21,148 nucleotides of DNA from Bacteriovoracaceae bacterium UBA6261. Lineage in GTDB: Bacteria > Bdellovibrionota > Bacteriovoracia > Bacteriovoracales > Bacteriovoracaceae. A model generated the notes under the pieces. That model saw nothing but the letters and a program-made list of their open reading frames with translations, had not been told where the DNA came from and made no database searches. A program made the position numbers and the translations under genes. Shown in pieces: positions 8,093 to 14,619 of the stretch (the stretch's first letter is position 1; every line of letters starts with the position of its first letter). Location: contig DJVH01000090.1 in assembly GCA_002440825.1 (NCBI GenBank), positions 1 through 21,148 on the forward strand. The letters run 5' to 3'.

Positions 8093-9142
8093 TTATTTTA
8101 AAGCTTCTCTGATGACCGAAGACGCCCAGTCCATCGTCCAGACGATAACAGCAATCAAGATGACAAGAAGACCTACTTCATTCCATCTTGCCTGACCCTG
8201 ATATTGCATCAGAAGGTTACCGATACCACCACCACCGACAAGACCGATGACTGTGGCCATACGAACGTTGATGTCCCAACGGTAGATTGTATATGAGAGA
8301 TACGGAAGCACGATTTGAGGAACAACTCCGAACCAGACGACTTGAACAGGATGAGCACCTGTCGCCGTCATTGCTTCAATCGGACCGTCGTCTACAGATT
8401 CAATCTGCTCTGAGTATTGTTTCGTTAAAGAGGCAATCGAGTGAAGGCAAAGAGCAAGCATCCCGGAAAAAGGTCCGATACCAACCCAGACAGAAAAGAT
8501 AATTGCCCAAACGAGCGGCTCAATAGACCGCGAAACGTTCAGCACTGTTCTTAGTGCAGTGTAAATGAAAAATCCCACAGGATTTCCTGTCATCAGGTTT
8601 CTAGCTGCGATAAAGCCAAGAATAAAAGCAATGGGAATAGCAATCGCTGTTGCAATGAAGGCCATGTAAATTGTTTCTATGGCCGCGAAAAGTCCTTGCT
8701 CGAAAATGCTCCAGTTCGGGTGGAAAAGTGCTGTGAAAATTCTTTTTGCCCCTTCAAGACCCTGAGAAGAGAAAAACTCTTTCAATGAAACTTGCGACAC
8801 GTAGAAACCTGTCACAAAGGTAAGGATGATGAGTAGATAACCGATGAAAGCAAAAGGCTTCGTCGTGGCCTTTTCGTCATCTCTTAATTTAATGAGTCCT
8901 AGGCTTCCTCTTCCCAGTGAAAAATTAGTGAAGAAGAGCAGGGCCGCTGCGGCAAGACCGAAGTAAAGAGCGTAAAGTGGCTGCTTCCACGCAAATTCCG
9001 GGTAACGGTTTTCAATATAAATTTTATCGTAAAGAACTTTATAACTCACCAGCGCGATATACGCCCACGCCAGAGTATCAAGGATAAAGGCCTTTACCAT
9101 TTGAACATTCTTATTTTTAACTTTTGAAATTTTCTTTTGCAT
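8093..9142 (-). CDS. phnE: Phosphonate/phosphite-type ABC transporter permease PhnE
   Basis: This inner-membrane permease of 349 residues belongs to the PhnE family. The core has an ATAIAIPIAFILGFIAARN helix near 160-182, a coupling loop TATGAHPVQVVWFGVVPQIV and the highly typical YRWDINVRMATVIGLVGGGG followed by GIGNLL. Family members are usually about 260-280 residues. This protein carries an additional N-terminal stretch of about 95 residues with two extra hydrophobic helices (about 16-38 and 53-72). The gap to phnC is 34 bases and the ribosome site is weak (AGAG). The minus-strand end lies at a bidirectional terminator. The substrate class (phosphonate, phosphite or a related oxyanion) cannot be told from the permease. 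Confidence 0.9.
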   Translation of the reverse strand: MQKKISKVKNKNVQMVKAFILDTLAWAYIALVSYKVLYDKIYIENRYPEFAWKQPLYALYFGLAAAALLFFTNFSLGRGSLGLIKLRDDEKATTKPFAFIGYLLIILTFVTGFYVSQVSLKEFFSSQGLEGAKRIFTALFHPNWSIFEQGLFAAIETIYMAFIATAIAIPIAFILGFIAARNLMTGNPVGFFIYTALRTVLNVSRSIEPLVWAIIFSVWVGIGPFSGMLALCLHSIASLTKQYSEQIESVDDGPIEAMTATGAHPVQVVWFGVVPQIVLPYLSYTIYRWDINVRMATVIGLVGGGGIGNLLMQYQGQARWNEVGLLVILIAVIVWTMDWASSVIREALK

Positions 9143-9176
9143 TTGTATCTCTGTACTTTTTCAGGGTAAGCGCTTT

Positions 9177-9935
9177 TTAGTTAATTGTTACTTCGACAGC
9201 ATCTTCACCGTAAATTGTTTTGAACCATTCTTCGTTGATCTCAAGCGGTTTACCATCATAGATGAGTTTGCCTGCTTTAAGCGCAACTACACGGTGAGCG
9301 TATTGGCGAACAAGAGAAAGAAAGTGAAGGTTGCAGATAACCGTTACACCAAGTTCTTCGTTAACTTTTTTAAGGTACTGCATAACTGAATGTGATGTTG
9401 CAGGATCCAGAGACGCTACAGGTTCATCAGCAAGCAGGATTTTTGGATTTTGCATAAGAGCACGGGCAATCGCCACGCGCTGTTGCTGACCACCTGAAAG
9501 ATTGTCAGCACGGTTTTTTTCTTTTCCTCTGAGACCCACGATATCGATATACTTCATTGCGCGTTCTTTTTCTTCAGCGGAATAAATACCGAAAATAGAT
9601 TTGAAAATGCCGGTGCGAGACAAGTTCCCTGAAAGAACATTGGCGATAACCGTGCTTCTTGGGATGAGGTTGAAATGCTGGAAGATCATTCCGATTTCCG
9701 ATCTGATTTTTCTTAGAGCAGATCCTTTTAACTTTGTCGTGTCGACACCGTTGAAAAGAATTTCTCCACTAGAAGGATCGTGCAGGCGGTTAATACATCT
9801 AAGCATAGTCGATTTACCAGAGCCTGATAGACCGATGACAACTAAAAATTCCCCTTGAGGCACGCTGAAATTGATATTGTGAAGAGCGTGGTATCCATTC
9901 GGGTAAACTTTGTTCAGATTTTTGATTTCTAACAT
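9177..9935 (-). CDS. phnC: Phosphonate/phosphite-type ABC transporter ATP-binding protein PhnC
   Basis: This ATPase of 252 residues energises PhnE. It shows Walker A GLSGSGKST (35-43), Q-loop Gln86 in IGMIFQHFNLIPRSTVI, signature LSGGQQQR (146-153), Walker B LLADE (167-171) and switch His204 in VICNLHFLS. The Asn-Leu-His context, rather than the usual Thr-His-Asp, is characteristic of PhnC. Its ATG has GGATG upstream. Between phnD and phnC lies a strong hairpin with a T-run, so PhnC should be made in smaller amounts than PhnD. No phosphonate-degrading enzymes are seen in the window. Confidence 0.92.
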   Translation of the reverse strand: MLEIKNLNKVYPNGYHALHNINFSVPQGEFLVVIGLSGSGKSTMLRCINRLHDPSSGEILFNGVDTTKLKGSALRKIRSEIGMIFQHFNLIPRSTVIANVLSGNLSRTGIFKSIFGIYSAEEKERAMKYIDIVGLRGKEKNRADNLSGGQQQRVAIARALMQNPKILLADEPVASLDPATSHSVMQYLKKVNEELGVTVICNLHFLSLVRQYAHRVVALKAGKLIYDGKPLEINEEWFKTIYGEDAVEVTIN

Positions 9936-9951
9936 ATCAATTCATCCACAT

Positions 9952-9989
9952 AAAAAAGGTTCCAGGAGACTTTTGTTTCCTGGAACCTT
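9952..9989 (-). terminator. Hairpin and T-run between phnD and phnC (partial terminator)
   Basis: AAGGTTCCAGGA (9956-9967) pairs perfectly over 12 bp with TCCTGGAACCTT (9978-9989) around a 10-base loop. Read on the minus strand, the hairpin ends in a run of six T counting the last stem bases. It starts four bases after the phnD stop and ends about 20 bases before the phnC start. This is a normal place for a partial terminator or an mRNA-stabilising structure that raises binding protein over membrane subunits. Confidence 0.85.
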
Positions 9990-9993
9990 CACA

Positions 9994-10896
9994 TTATTTA
10001 ACGAGATTAGCAGCGTCTGTGTTTGTTTCTTTAAGAACTTTTCTTAGAGAATCGTAATCTTTGTTTGTTGCCGGTACGACACCATCAACAGCATAGATAT
10101 TTTTGAAAGACTCTTTCCCTTCTTTAGTTGCAAGGTACTTGTTAAGGCCATCAATGAATTTTTTAGTGATGTCAGCTGGAACACCTTTTCTGAAAACAAA
10201 TGGATCGTTTGGAATTTTGTCAGTGATTTTTAGAACCTGAACTTTCTTTTCTACGTCCGGGAATTGAGTCATAACTCTTTCGCGGGCATCTTTGATTTTT
10301 CCATCAAAAGCGTCTGAGTAGAAAGCGGCACCGGCATCAACCTGACCATTGTAGATCATAGTAATAACGTTATCGTGTTTTACGGCGAAAACCTGGTTGC
10401 CCAGTTTTACTTTAGCATCATTTAAGATTTTAAGAGGGAAAAGGTATCCTGATGTCGAAGACGGGTCAGTGAAGGCGAATTTTTTTCCATTAAGATCTTT
10501 AACAGATTTGATTCCTGCGTTTGCGTTTACGTAGATCGCTCCAGCGTAATAGTCTTTACCGTGGCGAAGAGTTTTAAGTTTCGCTTCTGCTCCGAATTTT
10601 GAGTTTGCCAGTAGGTAACCAAATGAGTTCATAACTGCGATATCAGCGCGTGCTGAACCGAAAGCTTCAACAACCGCGATGTAGTTTTGTGGAATACCAG
10701 ACTTGAAATAAAGTCCTGTTTCTTTTTCCATGAATTTGAGGAAGTGATCAGAGTTTGTTGCAATAGAGTTTGCATCAACTGATGGCGTGAAGTAGATCTT
10801 CACTGGATTGTCTTTTGTCCCAAGTTTATCTTCAGCAAAACCAGCAAATGAGACCGCAAGAAGGCTTAGGCCTAACAGGGCTTTTCTTAAGTTCAT
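9994..10896 (-). CDS. phnD: Phosphonate/phosphite-type periplasmic binding protein PhnD
   Basis: This periplasmic receptor of 300 residues is the first gene of the phnDCE importer. A signal peptide (1-21, cleavage after GFA) precedes a mature protein with the PhnD-family signatures VKIYFTPSVDANSI, IAVMNSFGYLLANSK, KKFAFTDPSSTSGYLFP and VDAGAAFYSDAF. The conserved Ser-Thr-Ser-Gly segment is the expected oxyanion-binding loop. AAGGAG lies seven bases before the ATG. The family contains phosphonate, phosphite and other substrate types, and the exact ligand cannot be read here. Neither phosphonate-degradation nor phosphite-dehydrogenase genes are nearby. Confidence 0.9.
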   Translation of the reverse strand: MNLRKALLGLSLLAVSFAGFAEDKLGTKDNPVKIYFTPSVDANSIATNSDHFLKFMEKETGLYFKSGIPQNYIAVVEAFGSARADIAVMNSFGYLLANSKFGAEAKLKTLRHGKDYYAGAIYVNANAGIKSVKDLNGKKFAFTDPSSTSGYLFPLKILNDAKVKLGNQVFAVKHDNVITMIYNGQVDAGAAFYSDAFDGKIKDARERVMTQFPDVEKKVQVLKITDKIPNDPFVFRKGVPADITKKFIDGLNKYLATKEGKESFKNIYAVDGVVPATNKDYDSLRKVLKETNTDAANLVK

Positions 10897-10947
10897 GAAA
10901 ACTCCTTAAAAGAATTCAACTGTTTGTATAATAAAAAATGATGGCCA

Positions 10948-10977
10948 AGAGTAGCACAACTTATCCGAATGTGTCAG
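10948..10977 (-). promoter_or_regulatory. Candidate promoter for phnDCE
   Basis: On the minus strand CTGACA (10972-10977) is followed after 18 bases by TACTCT (10948-10953). The -10 is preceded by TGC, an extended -10 element. The phnD ATG lies about 45 bases downstream of the expected start. No Pho box was recognised by eye. Confidence 0.4.
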
Positions 10978-11059
10978 TCAAGAATTCGTTATATTGGGCT
11001 TTTTTTAAAAATAATGGTAATTTTTTTATATAAATAGCAATTACTTGGAGAATAATGCG

Positions 11060-11509
11060 GTGAAAACATTCATGAGAACACTTGTTCTGGCCTTTCTTTG
11101 CTTCGGGGCTTCTGAACTCTCGGCAGAGATTCCAGGTTATCAATCCACAGACGACACTGGACTCAATAAAAAAGAACGTATTGATGCTGTCGAAACCTAT
11201 TTATCCAATCTCACCAAATCGCTGACAAAGCTTGAACAAAAAATTGATGAAAATGCCAAAAAACTTTCTGACCTTGATCGCATTGTGGCCGTACTCAAGG
11301 CCAATGAAGCAAAGAAAGTGGATTCTAAATTAGGTGAAGTGAAGCAACCGACTCCGGCCAATCCCACAGGGAAACCTGAACCGAGCGAGCTGGAGAAGTT
11401 GAAGGCCGATGTCCTCGCGCTTAAGAACCAGGATATTGAGAAGCTGAAGGCGAATCTGGAAGAGTTGTCGGATACGGTTAAGGCGATTCAGAGTAATCTT
11501 AAAAAGTAG
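11060..11509 (+). CDS. Small secreted coiled-coil protein, unknown function
   Basis: I do not recognise this 149-residue protein. A Sec signal peptide ends near residue 22 (LSA). The mature part starts with about 15 polar residues, then a heptad-rich helix (about 36-82) with many Lys, Leu and Asp, a Pro-rich linker near 95-106 (TPANPTGKPEPSE) and a second helix to the C-terminus. It should be an alpha-helical periplasmic or cell-surface protein. The start is GTG at 11060, with GGAG nine bases upstream; a TTG-initiated frame at 11045 would start inside that ribosome site, and ATG at 11072 is the only other option. It is divergent from phnD and stands alone. The downstream imperfect inverted repeat may end its transcript. 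Confidence 0.72.
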   Translation: MKTFMRTLVLAFLCFGASELSAEIPGYQSTDDTGLNKKERIDAVETYLSNLTKSLTKLEQKIDENAKKLSDLDRIVAVLKANEAKKVDSKLGEVKQPTPANPTGKPEPSELEKLKADVLALKNQDIEKLKANLEELSDTVKAIQSNLKK

Positions 11510-11515
11510 TTTGGT

Positions 11516-11613
11516 GGGAGTTGTTGGTTGTTGGCCGTTGGTTGGTTGATGGTAGTTGTTTAAACATCATCACCAAACTTCAAACGGCCAACATCAAACG
11601 GCTAACGTCTCCC
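11516..11613. repeat. Large imperfect inverted repeat between converging genes
   Basis: A G/T-rich left arm and a C/A-rich right arm are complementary with gaps. The anchors are GGGAG (11516-11520) against CTCCC (11609-11613) and GTTGGCCGTT (11530-11539) against AACGGCCAAC (11583-11592). The left arm repeats GTTG units and the right arm repeats CAAACGGC units. A short palindrome GTCGA-CCGT-TCGAC (11614-11627) follows. Located between the stops of the coiled-coil gene and the 106-residue gene, it could be a transcript-end structure or a REP-like element. Confidence 0.6.
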
Positions 11614-11636
11614 GTCGACCGTTCGACAATCAACTG

Positions 11637-11957
11637 TTAATTAGAAACAAAACCAACAAACTCTCTCGCATCAATCTCAACTTCATTAACCTTAATCCTC
11701 ACAATATCCGAAACCTTCGGATCGGCCTGTCCACTCTTAACCACAATGCCTGTGCAGTCTGATTTAAGAAGGACGCCTTCAGGAAGGACGAGACCTTGTA
11801 AATTTTTAAGTGAGACTCTTGAGCCTGCGCCGGTGAGTTCTCCCATTCTGACTTGCAGTCCCTGTTTGAGAAGAACGTCGACGGGAACGAGCTCGCGGGC
11901 CTGGGCCTTCATCATAAGTGATAGAGTGAGAAGTAATGTCGCGATAAAAAATTTCAT
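11637..11957 (-). CDS. Small secreted protein, unknown function
   Basis: I do not recognise this 106-residue protein. A signal peptide ends near residue 20 (AQA). The mature part of about 86 residues looks beta-rich, with alternating polar and hydrophobic residues such as SRVSLKNLQGLVLPEGVLL and SDIVRIKVNEVEIDAREF, and one cysteine. It should be periplasmic or surface-located. Its ATG overlaps the stop of the HTH-like gene as ATGA and has GGAGTC upstream. The two genes therefore form an operon and may be functionally linked, for instance a regulator with its target or co-product (inference). Confidence 0.72.
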   Translation of the reverse strand: MKFFIATLLLTLSLMMKAQARELVPVDVLLKQGLQVRMGELTGAGSRVSLKNLQGLVLPEGVLLKSDCTGIVVKSGQADPKVSDIVRIKVNEVEIDAREFVGFVSN

Positions 11958-12784
11958 TGCAAGACTCCAGTTGATTCTTTAATTGGGGTGAGGCCTAAAA
12001 TATCTGAGAGCACGATGGCGAAATAGGGAATGGATCCCTGCATGGATTCATCGTTCATCACTTCAAATATTTTTTTAACCGCAGACAATTCGATGTCTTT
12101 GATTTTCTTTATTCCTTCTTCGCTCATGCCTTCGGAGAGTGAATAGAAAAGATTCAAGCCTTTTTCAACATCTTTTGGTTTGTAGAAATCGACAAGTGAA
12201 TGAGTAAGTTTGTGAGCGAGGGCGAGATCGACAGAAAAATTCTTATCGCGGGCATGGAGACGATCGTTGTCATCTGTGAGGATGAGTCCTTTGTCCGCCA
12301 TCTCCTGCAGTTTCTGAAGACCTGTCAGACCGAAGACATCGCGTACTTCTCGGACGCTTGTGCCACAGGCATTGGCGGCGATTTTATAGATGAGGTAGCA
12401 CGTCCGATCCTGAAATAAAGTATTCAGGTCGGAGTGCATCTCATGTTTTGTTTCTTCATCAAAAATAAATTGATTGAACGATTTATTTAAGAGTTCAGCG
12501 ACTGGCCCCTGAACTTTGCGAAGGAGTAATGAAATTTTTTTTTCTTTCAAGAGATATGAAACCAGGGCAAGAACGGAATGAGGAGCGAGTTCTCCACCGT
12601 TATTTTGCATCAGCCTTCTCATTGTAGTGGCAGGCACACCCGAGCGGCCTGCAAGAGCGTTCAATGTAAGCCCCGGGTGTGTGTTGAGATAGGCAGAGGT
12701 CATGTCTCTGAGTTGATCATTGACTGTTTGAGAGTCAGTTTGTTTTTCGTTTGAATGTGAATTTTCTCTTTGTGATAAATTCAT
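11954..12784 (-). CDS. Predicted DNA-binding protein with N-terminal helix-turn-helix, unknown family
   Basis: I place the start at 12784, giving 276 residues. The frame is open back to an ATG at 12865, which would add 27 residues, but that extension reads across a 14-bp palindrome and its hydrophobic residues look non-coding. Neither start has a good ribosome site. Residues about 39-60 (LTLNALAGRSGVPATTMRRL) fit an XRE-like helix-turn-helix: Leu-Ala, Gly turn, Val-Pro and a recognition helix. The remainder is about 200 residues of mostly helical sequence with one Cys-containing segment and a charged C-terminus. The overall plan resembles HTH-plus-helical-domain regulators common in Bdellovibrionota, but I could not name the family. 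It overlaps the downstream secreted-protein gene by four bases. Confidence 0.68.
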   Translation of the reverse strand: MNLSQRENSHSNEKQTDSQTVNDQLRDMTSAYLNTHPGLTLNALAGRSGVPATTMRRLMQNNGGELAPHSVLALVSYLLKEKKISLLLRKVQGPVAELLNKSFNQFIFDEETKHEMHSDLNTLFQDRTCYLIYKIAANACGTSVREVRDVFGLTGLQKLQEMADKGLILTDDNDRLHARDKNFSVDLALAHKLTHSLVDFYKPKDVEKGLNLFYSLSEGMSEEGIKKIKDIELSAVKKIFEVMNDESMQGSIPYFAIVLSDILGLTPIKESTGVLQ

Positions 12785-12799
12785 ATACTTTGTTTTTAA

Positions 12800-12813
12800 T
12801 CGAGCATGCTCGA
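12800..12813. promoter_or_regulatory. 14-bp perfect palindrome upstream of the HTH gene
   Basis: TCGAGCATGCTCGA is a perfect palindrome whose near edge is 16 bases upstream of the chosen ATG. It is the right size and place for a dimeric repressor operator, most simply autoregulation by the HTH protein (inference). Confidence 0.5.
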
Positions 12814-12892
12814 ATGAAAAACAAAAAACCAACTCAGGAAAGAAAGAGTAAGATAGTGCATTCATAGTGCTGATATTTTTTACACATTCAGA

Positions 12893-12935
12893 GTCACTTT
12901 GAACCTTACTTCGGACCTTTCAGGTCCAAAGTGAC
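12893..12935. repeat. Nested inverted repeats between the HTH gene and the DUF4360-like gene
   Basis: GTCACTTT (12893-12900) pairs with AAAGTGAC (12928-12935), and inside it GGACCT (12913-12918) pairs with AGGTCC (12922-12927) around a three-base loop, with a 12-base bulge on the left side. On the minus strand it lies 14-56 bases after the stop of the DUF4360-like gene, where a terminator would be expected, but no T-run follows. It may be a transcript-end structure or a regulator site for the HTH gene. Confidence 0.55.
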
Positions 12936-12948
12936 ACTGAGATTTTTG

Positions 12949-13719
12949 TTATTGGCAAACCATGACAGCGCGGCCGTTTTGTCGTTCAACTCGGCAGTTG
13001 CGGCCCGGACCTCTACCTCCGCCGTTGCCTCCGCCACCTGGCGGTCCCTGACGACAGACAGAAGTTGTTGCCCGAAGGCGAATGCCTCCGCTCATATCAG
13101 AAGAATCCATTGTGATGGTCCCTTCTGTGCGGGAATCACCCGACACAATTTGTGTTCCCAATTGATGCTGAAGATGAATCTGAACTTTTTCTCCGGCATT
13201 TCCATTTCCACATTGTGAGGAAAGCAAAATGGTCTTTGTTGCTCTCACCACGAAATCGTCTGACTGATCAATACTCGTATTCAACCACGATCGCTCCTGT
13301 AAAAGTTCCGGACCGCGGCCTCCCCGTTCAGTTCCAAGACCCGCACTGCTCATAAGAAAGGAGCGGAAGGAACCTGTGACACCACGATCGAGAAAAGCAT
13401 TTCCGCGCATATCATAAGAGACTTCCAGTGTTTCCAGTTTTTGCCCAGCTGGCAGTCTGATATCCAGGAACACGTTACAGTTAAGAAGTGAAATGTTTGT
13501 TCCACCTTTTGGAGAAGGAGCGGTCGGCACGTGAGATTCGAAACCCTGAAACAATAACGATGCTGAAGAAAGATCCGGCGCAGTCACAATCTGAGTTGAG
13601 CTCGACGGACATCCTGAACCACCTACGCGGATATTTTGAAATTCAAAATTTCCTGCGAAGGCATTGGCAGTTGCGAGTGTTGAAAACGCTAACGCTAAAA
13701 AAGATGTTGATAGTTTCAT
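12949..13719 (-). CDS. Secreted DUF4360-like protein with glycine-rich tail
   Basis: The 256-residue product has a signal peptide (1-22, cleavage after FAG or AFA). The body resembles DUF4360 secreted proteins: VGGSGCPSSS with Cys37 near the mature N-terminus, then a LLNCNVFLDIRLPAGQ segment (Cys81), an EVSYDMRGNAFLDRG strand, and later Cys170 and Cys222. All four cysteines are shared in order with the neighbouring paralogue, which suggests two disulfides. After residue 224 comes a glycine- and proline-rich tail (GPPGGGGNGGGRGPGRNC) with two more cysteines (242 and 255), absent from the paralogue. AAGGGGG lies nine bases before the ATG. Function is unknown, and no enzyme motif is seen. It is divergent from its paralogue across a repeat-bearing region. 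Confidence 0.82.
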   Translation of the reverse strand: MKLSTSFLALAFSTLATANAFAGNFEFQNIRVGGSGCPSSSTQIVTAPDLSSASLLFQGFESHVPTAPSPKGGTNISLLNCNVFLDIRLPAGQKLETLEVSYDMRGNAFLDRGVTGSFRSFLMSSAGLGTERGGRGPELLQERSWLNTSIDQSDDFVVRATKTILLSSQCGNGNAGEKVQIHLQHQLGTQIVSGDSRTEGTITMDSSDMSGGIRLRATTSVCRQGPPGGGGNGGGRGPGRNCRVERQNGRAVMVCQ

Positions 13720-13952
13720 AAGTATTATCCCCCTTAGTTAGATTTAAAGGAAGCAGATGAACAGTTCAAGTTGAGAATCATCGTTGCTTTGTTTTGATCG
13801 CCGGGTGGCGGTCGAGACGTTCACCCGTAAACCAGGTGGCGGTCAAACTTAAAGCGCTGGTGTTTTGTTGTTTCTTTTGAAAAAAAAGTTCTTTAAAAAT
13901 GAATTAACGAAAGCGATGTGCTTTTTGATTATCAACATTGAGGGGAAAAATT
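13720..13952. promoter_or_regulatory. Divergent control region of the two DUF4360-like genes
   Basis: This 233-base region holds both ribosome sites and presumably both promoters. A weak minus-strand candidate is TTGAAC (13764-13769) and TTAAAT (13742-13747) with a 16-base spacer. A candidate on the plus strand is TTGAAA (13877-13882) without a good -10. A 10-bp direct repeat GGTGGCGGTC occurs at 13804-13813 and 13835-13844, 31 bp apart (about three helical turns), the kind of spacing used by regulator sites. The left copy is also part of an inverted repeat, CGGGTG (13802-13807) with CACCCG (13822-13827). Confidence 0.5.
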
Positions 13953-14558
13953 ATGAAAATGAGTTCACTATTAAAAGCAGCACTATTAGCATCAACAATT
14001 GCAACAACTGTCGTTCATGCAGACGATATCTCTATCGGCATGCCAGCGTATGGTGGTAACGGATGTCCGGCCGGAACTGCTTCAGCTGTTCTTTCACCAG
14101 ATGCAAAATCGCTTTCATTAATCTTCGATCAATTTATTGTTGAAGCTGGCGGTGGCAACCGGTCGCTTGAAAGAAAATCGTGTAACGTCGCTATCCCAGT
14201 CCATATTCCACAAGGCTTTTCTGTTTCTGTTGTCAACGTTGACTACCGTGGATACGTTTCTCTTCCAGCACAGGCAAGTGCCCGTATGACAGCTGAATAC
14301 TTTCTGGCCGGATCTGTGGGACCTCGTTTTGATAAAATGTTTATCGGCCGTACAGATACCGACTACCAATTCTCAAACCAGCTGGACATCAACGCTCAAG
14401 TCTGGTCTCCATGTGGAGCTGACACTATTCTTCGCGTGAATGCAGCGATGCTTGTTAGAACAAACCGCTACAATGATCAGGCAACGGCCACTGTCGACTC
14501 AGCTGACTTTAAAACAGGAATTCTATACCAACTTCAATGGAAGAGATGTTCAAGATAA
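13953..14558 (+). CDS. Secreted DUF4360-like protein
   Basis: The 201-residue product has a signal peptide ending near residue 23 (VHA). The body resembles DUF4360: GGNGCPAGTASAVLSPDAKS (Cys38), RKSCNVAIPVHIPQGFSV (Cys77), NVDYRGYVSLPAQASARM and a Cys154 and Cys199 pair near the C-terminus. The four cysteines match the order seen in the divergent paralogue. I chose the ATG at 13953 with GAGGGG upstream; an open frame starting at a TTG (13938) would begin inside that site. Length and fold suggest a stand-alone secreted domain. The two DUF4360-like genes probably arose by duplication and may be co-regulated. Function unknown. A strong terminator follows. Confidence 0.84.
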   Translation: MKMSSLLKAALLASTIATTVVHADDISIGMPAYGGNGCPAGTASAVLSPDAKSLSLIFDQFIVEAGGGNRSLERKSCNVAIPVHIPQGFSVSVVNVDYRGYVSLPAQASARMTAEYFLAGSVGPRFDKMFIGRTDTDYQFSNQLDINAQVWSPCGADTILRVNAAMLVRTNRYNDQATATVDSADFKTGILYQLQWKRCSR

Positions 14559-14585
14559 TCTTTTCATTTGATACTAGAGAGAGAG

Positions 14586-14619
14586 AAAAGGGCCTGCATT
14601 TGCGGGCCCTTTTTTTTTT
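14586..14619. terminator. Strong Rho-independent terminator, probably bidirectional
   Basis: GGGCCTGC (14590-14597) pairs with GCGGGCCC (14602-14609) around ATTT with one T-G wobble. Four A precede the stem and a run of ten T follows on the plus strand. On the minus strand the hairpin is followed by CTTTTC. The stop codon of the minus-strand Ntn-hydrolase-like gene lies in the T-run. Confidence 0.93.

Noticed and set aside
12785..12865. N-terminal extension of the HTH protein to an ATG at 12865
   Set aside because: The added 27 residues are unlike a signal or domain, they would cover the palindrome, and no ribosome site precedes that ATG.
13804..13844. Possible CRISPR-like repeat
   Set aside because: There are only two copies of a 10-mer, with no spacers or cas genes.
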